Shown here in pieces: positions 41,642 to 51,513 of a stretch of DNA of 64,000 nucleotides (its first letter is position 1; every line of letters begins with the position of its first letter). The translations under genes were made by a program, and so were the position numbers. Source of the stretch: Macrosoma leucophasiata (taxonomy: Eukaryota > Arthropoda > Insecta > Lepidoptera > Hedylidae); contig JAWQUS010000009.1 of the NCBI GenBank assembly GCA_036365455.1, forward strand, positions 1,642,001 to 1,706,000, given 5' to 3'. Under the pieces are notes generated by a model. That model worked only from the letters and a program-made list of their open reading frames with translations. It was not told where the DNA came from and ran no database searches.

Positions 41642-42024
41642 TCATCATCATCATCATTTCAGCCAAAAGACGTCCACTGCTGGACAAAGGCCTCCCCCAA
41701 AGAATGCCTCAACGAACGTTCCTGGGCCGCCCTCATCCAGCGATTGCCCGCGACCTTCACCAGGTCGTCGGTCCACCTCGTGGGGGGCCTGCCTACGCTT
41801 CGCCTTCCGGTACGCGGTCACCACTCTAGAACTCTTCTGCCCCAACGGCCGTCAGTTCTGCGAGCTATGTGCCCTGCCCACTGCCACTTGAGTTTCGGTA
41901 TTCGATGGGCTATGGGCTATGTCGGTTACTTTGGTCCTCATGCGGATCTCCTCATTTCTGATTCGATCTCGCAGAGTAACTCCGAGCATAGCCCTCTCCA
42001 TCGCTCTCTGAATGAGATTTTAGT
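41642..42024 (-). pseudogene. RTE-type LINE 3' end
   Basis: From the CATCATCATCATTTCAGCC terminus onward, the minus strand encodes, in several frames, the C-terminal region of an RTE RT (RPxTGKRxxGRPPTRWTDDL style is recoverable in pieces). Frameshifts have broken it. Confidence 0.7.
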
Positions 42025-42343
42025 GCAAAAATAAAAGTGAGCGCGCCCGACAGGTTATCGCGGGAAAAACGGCCTACCAGAGACAGTCGCGAGAGTTGCC
42101 ATCTTAAATAGATACCGTGCCGCCGGACGCTCTCCTACAGAGGTATACATTATGACATATACATATACAAATAAAATTTAGAAAACACTTAAAATATTTC
42201 ATTTAGTATTTAGTAAAAAATATTAAGTGTATAACGATTGCAACATTGATATATTATTATCCAATTATAAGTTATAAATAATCGTCCACATATAGCTATA
42301 AATTAAAATAAGTATCGATAGAATATTCAATTCTCTCTTTAAG

Positions 42344-42564
42344 CATACCGCGGACACTCCGACAAAATTTCATACAAACGCTTAATTTGGTCTCTATTAC
42401 ACATACATCAATCAGTGACGTGTATTTACACGTGCACCTGTGTGTGTAGCACGTATAGAATAATAAACAACGCCCATAAGAGGGGAGGAGGTTGGGTGAG
42501 GCGCGGAAATCGGGCGGGACGTCGAAGTGTCCATTCTATACGTAGTATTATTACATATTATCTG
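42344..42564 (+). repeat. element R, copy 1 (~220 bp, unclassified)
   Basis: CATACCGCGGACACTCCGAC ... CCATTCTATACGTAGTATTA ... ATTATCTG. The second copy, at 60963-61171, sits cleanly inside a 5S SINE, which defines the ends. No coding sequence or clear terminal inverted repeat. Confidence 0.65.
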
Positions 42565-42630
42565 CTTTTAGGTAATGTGGTGGAGCTTAAACCCTCGAGC
42601 TACTACACTTGGAATTCTACCCCCAATAAA
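42565..42630 (-). repeat. SINE-A head remnant
   Basis: TTAGGTAATGTGGTGGAGC...GGAATTCTACCCCCA is a decayed minus-strand head next to element R, so element R may have inserted into this SINE too. Confidence 0.45.
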
Positions 42631-43016
42631 AGTAGAAGAGAGTAGAGTAGTTTTCATTATTTGTTACAAGACAGTTACTGCTTATCGAATTAAAATGTAA
42701 AATAATTTCACAAATTTCATTAAAGATCTTAGAGAGTGCTTGGCGGATAAACTTAGTTTAGCAGTAAATCTGCCCGATGACGTAGTGAACGCTATTTGGG
42801 ATTAAAAGAGGAAATTAAAAATTCAACAGGATTTTACCTCAAAAGCTTTACCTTTCTGCCTTTAAACGTTTCAAAGAAGGTTTTAAGTGCATTGAATGAA
42901 ATTGTATCGAAAGGATTTTATGAAGCGTTCAGCTTCCGGGAATACTGAAATGATTGAAGCATTAATATATTATGTCAATTTTACTTGGAATTCATTTATA
43001 ATATTTCATCTTTTGC
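42631..43016. other. no gene recognised
   Basis: AT-rich, no repeat or ORF recognised. Confidence 0.4.
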
Positions 43017-43118
43017 TGGTGGTACGGTTCCAATGACAGAGATTGAGGACGTAGGCACCTCAACATTAGGTAGCTAGTCTATGAGCCGCCATTTGGTAGT
43101 GTTCAACACTATTGTGTC
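43017..43118 (+). repeat. SINE-A head half
   Basis: CTGGTGGTACGGTTCCAATG...GCCATTTGGTAGTGTTCAAC. The copy breaks off where the LINE tail at 43120 begins, and 43803-43886 carries a SINE-A tail end, so the LINE may have split one SINE-A. Confidence 0.6.
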
Positions 43119-43119
43119 C

Positions 43120-43773
43120 TTTTTTTTTTATGTCAATAAGTTGACAGACAAGCAGACGGGCCACCTGATGGTAAGTGGTCACCGTGGCCTATGGACATTT
43201 GCAACACCAGGGGAGTTGCCAACGCGCTGCCAGCCCTGAAGGACTCTTTTGACGCCATTTTTGAAGAACCCCATATTGTAGCACCGAGGGAACACCTCAG
43301 AGGGAAGTTCGTTCCACAATTTACACGTTCTGGGTAGAAACGAACGAGAAAACCGCACCGTTGAGCACTGCCAGGTGTCCAGTCGGTGAGGGTGAAACTT
43401 CTCTCTTCGGCGGGTAGTACGGTGTAGAAAAAGAGACGGTGGTACCATGTCGAACAGTTCGACAGAGCACTCACCATTGTAGAGACGGTATAACACGCAC
43501 AGACTACCAATATCTCTGCGCAGGCTCAGATATTCGAGCCTGTCTGTAAGTCCCGGATCGTTAACAATACGAACGGCGCGTTTTTGTAGGGAGTCAAGTG
43601 GACCAAGCTGGTACTTGGGGGCTCCCGCCCACAAATGAGAGCAGTATTCCAGATGGGGCCGCACTTGGGCCTTATAAAGCTGTAGTAGCTGCCCCGATGT
43701 GAAATACTGCCTCGCTTTGTTAAGCACCCCCAACTTTTTGGATGCCTTCTTATCTAACCGGTTATACCTCTGC
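43120..43773 (-). pseudogene. CR1/Jockey-type LINE, 5'-truncated, with 3' UTR
   Basis: The minus-strand frame 43179-43773 encodes the post-RT region (KASKKLGVLNKARQYF, then YKAQVRPHLEYCSHLWAGAP, then the WNELPSEVFP block). It is followed by a 3' UTR with GGCCTATGGACATTTGCAAC and a poly-A (T run at 43120-43128). That 3' UTR resembles the SINE-A tail. The 5' end is a snap-back hairpin. The nominal Met in this frame (43859) lies beyond the hairpin and is not element sequence. Confidence 0.75.
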
Positions 43774-43796
43774 CACAGAGCAGAGGTATAACCGGT
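43757..43796. repeat. perfect 17-bp snap-back hairpin at a LINE 5' end
   Basis: ACCGGTTATACCTCTGC (43757-43773) is inverted at 43780-43796 with a 6-nt loop, exactly where LINE similarity stops. Confidence 0.8.
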
Positions 43797-43802
43797 ATCA
43801 CT

Positions 43803-43886
43803 AACATGAAGATCTGTTTTTATGAAGATGTCTATTAGGCTGCAGTGAGCACTCACCATTCATGTCAACTGCATGCGGAATTACCA
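43803..43886 (+). repeat. SINE-A tail half
   Basis: GAAGATGTCTATTAGGCTGCAG and CATTCATGTCAACTGCATGC. Likely the other half of the copy at 43017. Confidence 0.5.
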
Positions 43887-44030
43887 TATGAATCTCCTAA
43901 TGATCCTAATGATCCTATTGATTATTTGTCAAAATCCAATCCAAAAATGTCATTATTTTCAAATGTACCTACAGTACTCAATAATTAATATTGCACTTCA
44001 AGCCTGGGAAAAAGACGATCGGCTCGTTTC

Positions 44031-44190
44031 GACTTCGTAGAGTGTTATCTCTGTTGCACACTGCCTACGTAAGCACTGACAGTCCGGTATTAGTCAAAAG
44101 TGTCAAAACTTGATCAAAATGCTCGACAAACGTCAAATAGGTACGGTGCGAAAGAGATAACGCTCTACAGACCCGAAATAAGCCGAAGTC
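44031..44190. mobile_element. MITE (TAGAGCGTTATCTCT family), copy 2
   Basis: About 85% like 29974-30125 by eye, with the same inverted ends GACTTCGTAGAG...GCCGAAGTC. It carries a ~15-bp internal duplication (GTCAAAA...TTGATCAAAA) absent in copy 1. Confidence 0.65.
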
Positions 44191-44249
44191 TCCTTCCTAA
44201 GCTCGATGTGCAATATTTATTGTTGAGCACTTTAAATCCATCTTATCTT

Positions 44250-44809
44250 CAAATCTGCCTACCATCCGGCAGTTTATGAAGCGAGCTTCAGCTCGCTATT
44301 TCGATCGGGCGAGTCACCACCCGAATCCGCTGGTCAGAGCGGCCGCGATTTACACTCCTTTTGATCGCGCCAAAAGGAGACGTCCAAGGCACGTCTTAAA
44401 AGATCCGGACGATGAGACCACGTTGGCCATCGCCGCTATGAACAATCATTTACAGAATCACACTGCACAAACCGCCAATACAACGCGCCGACGCGTTTCG
44501 CGCCGCGCCCGCCCCTGATCCCGACTCTATCTCCGGCCCCGCGAGGCCGATGACATTCCGGTTATCACCAACCGAATGGAGTAGAGCGAAAGTTGCACCG
44601 ACCATAATCGCATATGTCTCATATGTCCCTCCGCAACGCCCTAAGCCGAGGCACGGACCCGCATGGGTCACCCTTAGGCAGTTGCGCTAACTTTTTTGCT
44701 AGGCTGGAGCGCCTTCTGCGCTCGCCGATTGCCCGGTGAAGTAGACTAGTGCCGTCTCGAGACAGGCCGCCTACACAAAGCCCGACCTAAAAAAATAAAA
44801 AAAATAAAA
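44250..44809 (+). pseudogene. Jockey-type LINE C-terminus with intact TSD
   Basis: TSD AAATCCATCTTATCTT at 44234-44249 and 44810-44825 brackets a 560-bp insertion. The frame (first in-frame residues LPTIRQFMKRASARYFDRAS, ending near 44518) is the C-terminus of a Jockey-like ORF2 with the basic RPRHVLKDPDD segment. A GC-rich 3' UTR and an A-rich tail follow. It looks like a gene but is only an LINE end. Confidence 0.8.
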
Positions 44810-44869
44810 AAATCCATCTTATCTTTATGCCTAAGAATTTTAAGTTATCATTGTATGGCGATCGCGTAC

Positions 44870-45043
44870 CGGAAGACGAAGTGTAGACAGACCCCCACGA
44901 GACGCACAGTCGACCTGGTGAAGGTTACGTGCAATCGCTGGATGAGGGCGGCCCAGCACCGTTGATGTGGCAATATCTTTTCTGAGGTCTTTTATCCAGC
45001 CGTGGAAGTCTTTTGGCTGAAATTATGATGATGATGATGATAA
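44870..45043 (+). pseudogene. RTE-type LINE 3' end
   Basis: Plus-strand counterpart of 41642: GACGAAGTGTAGACAGACCC, then CTGGTGAAGGTTACGTGCAA, ending GGCTGAAATTATGATGATGATGATG. Several frame breaks. Confidence 0.65.
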
Positions 45044-45419
45044 GATTGTGTGAAGTAATGTTGGTTTCAATACAAAACAAACGTCGAGATACGTTTTTTA
45101 TGTTCATATCTTTAACAAAATAGCCAGTGTTTGCGGTAATATTAAATTCTAGGTCGATCTATTATGTTAATATAAAAGATGACTATGTAAAACCTTTGGG
45201 TTTATTTTTTCCATATCTAAGTGCTTACTTGCAGGGAGTATAGTTGCTCTCAATGTAATGATTTTGTAGTATTTTGTTCACCAGAAGGTATTAACTATTA
45301 ATTTTTGCAATTGTCATGAAATCTATCTACATGACCTGTACCGATCCTGTGTGAACTAAAAATCTTATCACCGGAATGGAATTGAAGAGTCTTTACGAAG
45401 ACTAGCCAACTGCGCATGC
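45044..45419. other. no gene recognised
   Basis: AT-rich, nothing assignable. Confidence 0.4.
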
Positions 45420-45655
45420 ACAAGTGTATGCGCAAACACAGGTGCACTCTTTATTATTTTACTCTCTGATGGGACGGCAATCCAACACGATCGGAGAGAG
45501 ATCAGTCGCAGGACCAACGGCTTTACGTGCTCTCCGAGGCACGACCAGGCTCCGGGCTACTACTGGTAATTGGCTGACAGAAAAAACAAAATATCAGATT
45601 TTCCTGACCTGGGGATCAAACCCAGGACCTGCTGTTACTTTTTCCCCAATCTTGT
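45420..45655 (-). mobile_element. tRNA-derived SINE with the shared central domain
   Basis: On the minus strand: B-box-like GGTCCTGGGTTTGATCCCC, a linker, then GTGCCTCGGAGAGCACGTAA and GCCGTTGGTCCTGCGAC. The middle block is the same one carried by the 5S SINE, while head and tail differ. Confidence 0.65.
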
Positions 45656-45885
45656 TTACTCAATACCATTTTCGACGTCGGATTTCGATCAAAAAATATC
45701 ATTCATTTGAGTTAGAGGGTAAATGGTAAAGGATTTCGTGTAGAAAAATATTTTCCGTTGGTGCACCGCCGTTCCCGCAGAAACCAAACATCATCTGTGG
45801 TATCACTGACCAGCAATAAAGCCATGGTCCGAATGTATCAATAGTATGGTAAGTTATGAGAGGATAGCGTTTTTTAAGAAAGGAA

Positions 45886-46012
45886 CTTTTTATGTAATGG
45901 AGGTGGCAAACAACCATGCAGTTCACATTGATGTCAACAGATGACTGCAGCCTATAGACATCTACATTAAAAACCACTGATCAAAATGCAGTTGCTTTGC
46001 CATTCCTGAAAC
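45886..46012 (-). repeat. SINE-A tail half
   Basis: TTTTTATGTAATGGAGGTGGC ... AAATGCAGTTGCTTTGCCATTCCTGA. It ends where the next SINE begins. Confidence 0.6.
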
Positions 46013-46168
46013 GAGCCGGTTAGTCCAGCAGTATGTAAGAATCGCTGGATTTGGGGGTTGCGAGTTCCAATCCCGCACCGGGATAAATATTTGTACAGCC
46101 CACAGATATTTGTTAATGGTTTGGATGTGTGTGTGAGGTTCGGAGGTGTTGTGAGTGCACCGGCATCC
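46013..46168 (+). mobile_element. tRNA-derived SINE T2, left part
   Basis: GTTAGTCCAGCAGTATGTAAGA then the B box GCGAGTTCCAATCCCGC and GATAAATATTTGTACAGCCC. It continues after the inserted TG...CA element at 47630-47680 (ACAGATTTATACCTGGCACG...GTAAGCGTATTTTATA), as shown by the other T2 copy at 57488-57720. Confidence 0.7.
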
Positions 46169-47629
46169 TGTAACGTTGTATTTTTTCTGGTTTATAATAT
46201 ATGGTATTATATATTAAAAATGGTCACAACGCCATCTAGTTAATCACCGCCGTACTAGGTCAACATTATAAATAGTATCACGTATTCCATACGACGCATA
46301 GTTTGATTACATAATTTATCTAATACTTATAATTTGTCTTAAAAATACAATTTCGATATTTCCAAATTAAATATTAGATATAACGATAAGAACATAATAA
46401 AAATATTATTCGTTGAATTTAATTGGCATTGTGGCTGAAAGTCTAAAAAGAGACACGAATCCAGGGCCGGTAAAGGGAAGGGTCTGAGAGGTTATTAGAC
46501 GTCATCGGTCATTTGATTTTTCTCTGTGCAACTAGTTAGTGGTGACACACTCGAAATTATGAAAAGGCAGGAAGCCTTGAATATTTTAGCCATCATGGCC
46601 TAAATGCCTATTCAATAGGTATTTTTATCACCAATTGAGGTAAGATCTTCAAGAATCTTTGGATATTTTCTCGTTCACATGTCGATTTGAAAAATGGCGT
46701 GATGACTTCATGTTGGGTTGTTTGTTGCAGCCAGTTTCCCTAATTTCGGGAGGAGTTGGGATGCAGAGGCTTTATTCAGTTATGAAATGATAGCGAAAAG
46801 TCCTCGTAAGTAATAATTTCCACTTCCACAAGTTTTGTATAGGGAGGCTGTTTGATTCATGTTGAGTTTGGTACTAGATTCTTCATGAACCAAACAGAGA
46901 TAATGCAGATGGTAACCAGTGTGATTTTGTTTCAGATGCGGGTTTTTGTGGTATTTGTTATTTTTGTTATTTATTTAATTATTTTGAATTCGTTTATATA
47001 GAATTCGTTTATTTTGAATTAGTTTATTTTGAATCAGTTTATTATTTTGAATTAGTTATTTTGATTTATCTAATTCATACGTAAATTTGTTCATTGGTTA
47101 GGTCATAATTTAGCATAGGGAATCCTCAACTTACCTTTTAAGTACGGATCATTGTTAGAATATTTTTTTCCTTCCCCAATGATGGTGTTAAATCTGACTG
47201 ACCTCTGGATGCGGGGTGTGACCGGTTACCCTGAAGCCTAGTGGAGTAGAGAATACTGGACTCCTCCGAAGCTGGCTACAAAGGTACCATCTCAAGGATT
47301 TGTAGAAAGGATTAGGGTTACCGGCATTACCATGCCCGGGGACAGGTAATAAAGTAAAGTAAATATATTAAATTAAATGAATAAAGGAGCAGTAATCGTC
47401 ACCACTCGAACCATTTCATATTCACGACCCTGTTTTCTTGATAGTTTGTTACTGGATCACATTGGTAAAAACATGTAATAGGAATAAGTAAGTTACAATT
47501 TAAAAACATAGGTTAAATAAATAAATATCAGTGTACCAAACAAACAGCTTTTTATTCAACTCGTTCATTTACAGAACGGGGTTTCAGTCTTGATAATATT
47601 CTGAGAGTCCGGCTAGCAGTCATCTTTCA
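46169..47629 (+). mobile_element. putative long solo LTR, copy 1 (TSD ATCC)
   Basis: Starts TGTAACGTTGTATTTTTTCT and ends ATCTTTCA; ATCC flanks it at 46165-46168 and 47630-47633, splitting SINE T2. About 1.46 kb without coding sequence. It shares GCCATCATGGCC, AAAGGAGCAGTAATC.TCACC and CTGAGAGTCCGG-type ends with 58765-59908. A degenerate ATTTTGAATTCGTTT tandem lies at 46981-47070. Strand is arbitrary. Confidence 0.6.
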
Positions 47630-47814
47630 ATCCATTATACAGATTTATACCTGGCACGTAAGCGTATTTTATATTTTTATATGTGTGCGAAATTTCTTCC
47701 AATTCCGTTCGACAGTTCTGCGTTATTTGGCAAAAGGAAAATTTTATAACTCTCTTAGCATTTATCCCATTGACGTTGATGGAGCAGTAGTGGCCTACTA
47801 GTACCACAGCATCG

Positions 47815-48041
47815 AGGCTACGGAAAATTTGGGCGTTGGCATATATGCATGTACTTGCGCCTGTTTACCCTTTTGGAAAATCTAAGCGAAAACTTGCCCC
47901 ACGTTCTGCTCATGGGGCAAATCAAACACGATCGCGCAAACATGGCTACTTTCTTACGCGTAAATTTATTCTTAACCACCGGTCCCCATGGTAACAGTAA
48001 CTACGTCGTTACGATAAATATCCTCTTCCCTTTTTTTGCGC
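47815..48041 (+). repeat. duplicated segment, left copy
   Basis: TTGCCCCACGTTCTGCTCAT (47894-47913), an 8-bp hairpin TTGCCCCA/TGGGGCAA and AACATGGCTACT...CTTACGCGT recur at 49757-49830. A preceding ATGCATGTACTTGCG motif recurs at 48365. The segment seems to be a diverged duplicate now separated by insertions. Confidence 0.55.
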
Positions 48042-48340
48042 TTTTTTTTTTTTTTTTTTTTTATGTAATATAAGTGGCAAACAAGCGTGCAGTTCACATT
48101 GATGTTAAGTGATGACTGCAGCCTATAGACACCCACACAATGACCAGAGGTCAAAATGCAAATGCGCTGCCACTCCTGAGGCATTAGGTGTTATGCCTCT
48201 GTGCCGGAAATTACAGAGCCTTACATTACCACCTGACCGAAACACGATAGTGCTGAACACTACCATTTAACGGCAAGTATATGAGGTAATGCGGTGGTGC
48301 CTACGCCCGCGAGCTCCTTCACTGGAGCTCTACCACCAGT
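48042..48340 (-). mobile_element. SINE-A, full length
   Basis: T20-rich poly-A end at 48042-48061, head ACCACCAGT at 48340. Little decay. Confidence 0.85.
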
Positions 48341-48532
48341 AAGCGCTGGCGTGCATATGTGAATGCATGTACTTGCGTCTGTCTTACTGTCCCCTTTTGG
48401 GGAATACAGGGAGGATATCAGTCCTCTCCATTCACAAGATCTTGCAAACTGTAACTAACCTAAGTTATGTAATAAGATGAAGAGGACAATCATTGGAACT
48501 ATTATTATTGTTATATAAGCGCAAAGTCGCAA

Positions 48533-48901
48533 GAAGCGCGCATGGCCCAGCGGCTGGTGTAGATCGTAAGCGATCTGCTCGGTTCAGCACTACGGGCGCG
48601 GTCGGGTAGTGTGATGGGTGACCGCTAGTGGCAAATTAAATGCGCGTTTCCGTGCTTCGGAGGGCACGTTAAGCCGTCGGTCCCGGTTGCTATCGATGGA
48701 TAGCAGTCGTTAAACCTTGTCGGAGGCCTTATGGGCGGTTTGAAAACATCCGACAGTAGGTTGGCCACTAACCCACCCACCTCCACCAATCCGCATTGGA
48801 GCAGCGTGGTGGAGTAAGCTCCAGGCCTCCCCCCCAAAAAAAAGGGGAGAGACTCGTGCCCAGCAGTGGGACGTATAATGGGTTGCCATTATTATTATTA
48901 T
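48533..48901 (+). mobile_element. 5S-derived SINE, copy 3 (full length)
   Basis: Full-length copy, GAAGCGCGCATGGCCCAGCG to TTGCCATTATTATTATTA. It has the same 5S-like block and central domain as copy 1 with a few substitutions. Confidence 0.85.
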
Positions 48902-49670
48902 GTCTCTCGTCAGCACGGGGTCCAATTTGAACCCCGGACCTTTGTCAGGCTTGCGCGGGGACATGGGGGGTCCAACACGTAGAGGCCCTTTCGAGAATTT
49001 TGATCTACTTTGTAATGGGTTATATTCGGCGGGACCTCTCTCTGACTGCATCAATAGTTAATACAGACACAGACAGACCCCGCAGAATATAATGGGACTA
49101 TTGTAATGAAAAGTGATTTGCCAAACTTTGGGCTATGTGGGTGAACTGGGGGGACTAGCTGGCTGGGCCTATGGAGTGAGATCCGGCACCTGCCTATATT
49201 CAACATCTCACATTATCGAATCCTACTTTAGGCAGGTGGTGACTCGCCTCTCCTTGGTGGGCCCCCCAAACAGCCAACCCGATGGTCGACAGGGGGCAAC
49301 ACTGTTGAGAGAGGCTGGGGGTGTCGAGAGGTGTGGCCCCGGTTTCACCATCACGAGCGAGTAATCTCGAGCTCGGAGCGGGCTTCCCCGCTATTATGCC
49401 TTTAGACACTTCCACCCCCGAGTATATGGCTCTTTCAGAAATTTAGACAACAGCCTATTATCTAAATTTCTGCAAATGCCATACCTCTAGCGCCCCACTC
49501 TGACCGGCCAATGAAGGCAAGCCAGAGGTGAGAGACCTGATGCTCTGTCCGGCCGTACCTCTGTGTGGCGGACGAGGCGGAGCCCAGTTCTCTCGGAGGA
49601 ACTCGAGATGATGGTAGGGGGTGGTGTCGCTACTCACCAACAGCTCGCCACAAGCTGCTCTGCCCCCTTT
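48902..49670 (+). mobile_element. GC-rich segment, probable LINE 3' part, unclassified
   Basis: Distinctly GC-rich against the surroundings, with (TTA)n before and after it. Frames at 49113-49364 and 49458-49715 give no recognisable domain. A 12-bp hairpin (CAGAAATTTAGA/TCTAAATTTCTG) lies at 49436-49472. It could be a 3' UTR of a LINE that targets TAA/TTA repeats, or transduced DNA. Confidence 0.4.
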
Positions 49671-49699
49671 ATTATTATTATTATTATAAGCGCAAAGTC

Positions 49700-49930
49700 T
49701 CGCACACGGCGACAATCTTGTAAATGATAATTCTTATGCGGCAACCGCTCCTTACTTGCCCCACGTTCTGCACATGGGGCAAATCAAACACGATCCCACA
49801 AACATGGCTACTGGCTTACGCGTCAATATATTCTGAACCACATCCCGTGGTAATAGAAACTAGGTCCCTAGGGCTGTGCGGTCACGCCGGCCAAAACGAT
49901 TGCTGTCGTAAAAGTTTATTTATAGATGTT
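49700..49930 (+). repeat. duplicated segment, right copy
   Basis: TTGCCCCACGTTCTGCACATGGGGCAA-type hairpin region and ACAAACATGGCTACTGGCTT, matching 47890-47960. The composite insertion sits inside this second unit. Confidence 0.55.
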
Positions 49931-50141
49931 TGAGATAAGAATAGAGTGAAGGATGTAGTTGGGCTAAAATTATCTTAGCGGACAAGTTGATAAGAAGCCT
50001 TATTTTTTAGGAACATATTGACATAACGTAATCTGCTTACCTTATTATGTTACACTTACAAGCTATTGTTTTGTATAAAACATAAAGATTTATGTTTGTG
50101 ATAGAGTAGTACAATATATGGTATATGGATAAGTCTCTTAT
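49931..50141. other. no gene recognised
   Basis: AT-rich spacer. Confidence 0.4.
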
Positions 50142-50424
50142 ACTGGCGGTAGAGCTCCAGTGACGGAACTCGCGGGCGTAGGAACCACCGCATTACCTCA
50201 TATACTTGCCGCTTAATGGTAGTGTTCAACACTATCGTGTTCCGGTCAGGTGGTAATGTACGGCCCTGTAATTTCCGGCATAGAGGCGTAACACCTTAGG
50301 CCTCAGGAATGGTAACGCATCTGCACTTTGACCTTGGTCTTTGTGTGGGTGTCTATTGGCTGCAGTCATCGTTTAACATCAATGTGAACTGCATGCTTGT
50401 TTGCCACTTTCATTACATAAAAAA
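50142..50424 (+). mobile_element. SINE-A, full length
   Basis: Head ACTGGCGGTAGAGCTCCAGT, tail CATTACATAAAAAA. Close to the family consensus. Confidence 0.85.
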
Positions 50425-51183
50425 GTCTCATAAGTTTTCTTCACAAAAAGGCATAAAAGCTAAAGTTTTCACGAGTAGAGTGAAGTTTTAAATGCGTTGT
50501 CAATCTTATGACGAAAATTATTTCGTACTTTTGAGTTGCACGTACCTAGTAGGTAGTGAGTTCATTATTTAATTGGTGAAATTACCAATCTCCAGGAATA
50601 CCATCGCGGTACCACCATCCTTTTAAAGTAGAATTAGGGACAATCTCATTGATTTTTCAATGTGAAACGTCAAACCAGCAGGTGGCTTACTATCACTATA
50701 CCACAGAAACAGACAAGAAATAATTAAAAGTAAACCAAAATAGACCCAAGAAACTGTTTAATCTAATTACTTATTTCCACGCACCAATATAATTAGCAAT
50801 TACTTTATTTCGCCACTTAGGATAGTAGACCAAAATGTTCGGCCATAAACGCGACGATAGCCCGAAAAACTGTAGTTTACAAGCTTTCGTTATCGGGCAG
50901 GAAAGGGTCGGACCAATTTGTCGTGCGCTCAATGGCCGTTGCTATAAAACATACCCAACAAATGTGCCCGCCATAAGGCCTTTAGTAATAAAATCTTTTT
51001 GCAAAAATAGGATCGCTGATGGTGCACTCTTCGTTGGTTAGATGACTATCATAGTGAGTAGTCAACTCGCCTTGTTTTGTTTTAGATACTAAGGTTCGGT
51101 TGTACCAAAGTAAATAAAATAATTATTTTTAAATCTAATTTAACAAAAACAGCAACAATTACTTTACCAGTTACCACCAGTTT
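50425..51183. other. no gene recognised
   Basis: AT-rich. The 68-codon frame 50835-51041 has no domain. At 51173-51192 ACCACCAGTTTACTGGTGGT forms a palindrome because a SINE-A head inserted beside an ACCACCAGT motif. Confidence 0.45.
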
Positions 51184-51460
51184 ACTGGTGGTAGAGCTCC
51201 AGTGTCGGAGCTCGCGGGCGTAGGCACCACCGCATTACCTAATATACTTGGCGTTAAATGGTAGTGTTCAGCACTATCGTGTTCCGGTCAGGTGGCTCTG
51301 TAATTTCCGGCACAGAGGCATAACACCTAATGCCTCAGGAGTTGCAGCGCATTTGCATTTTGACCTCTGGTCATTGTGTGGGTGTCTACAGGCTGCAGTC
51401 ATCACTTAACATCAATGTGAACTGCACGCTTGTTTGCCACTTTTATAACATAAAAAAAAA
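51184..51460 (+). mobile_element. SINE-A, full length
   Basis: Complete copy with a short internal deletion (GGTCAGGTGGCTCTGTAATT lacks the ATGTACGG block). Confidence 0.8.
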
Positions 51461-51513
51461 CCAGCATATTTTTTTGGCATAGTTAAGTTATCAGAGTTGA
51501 CAGGATTTACTAA

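Larger units (their letters stand above)
48529..49684 (+). mobile_element. composite insertion: 5S SINE + GC-rich segment
   Basis: A 15-bp perfect TSD, TATAAGCGCAAAGTC, lies at 48514-48528 and 49685-49699. Between them are a complete 5S SINE, a ~770-bp GC-rich segment and a second (TTA)n run at 49671-49684. See the 8.5-11.1 kb composite. Confidence 0.7.

Noticed and set aside
44276..44518. 80-codon basic ORF as a possible small host protein
   Set aside because: It is the C-terminus of a Jockey-like LINE inside a 16-bp TSD.
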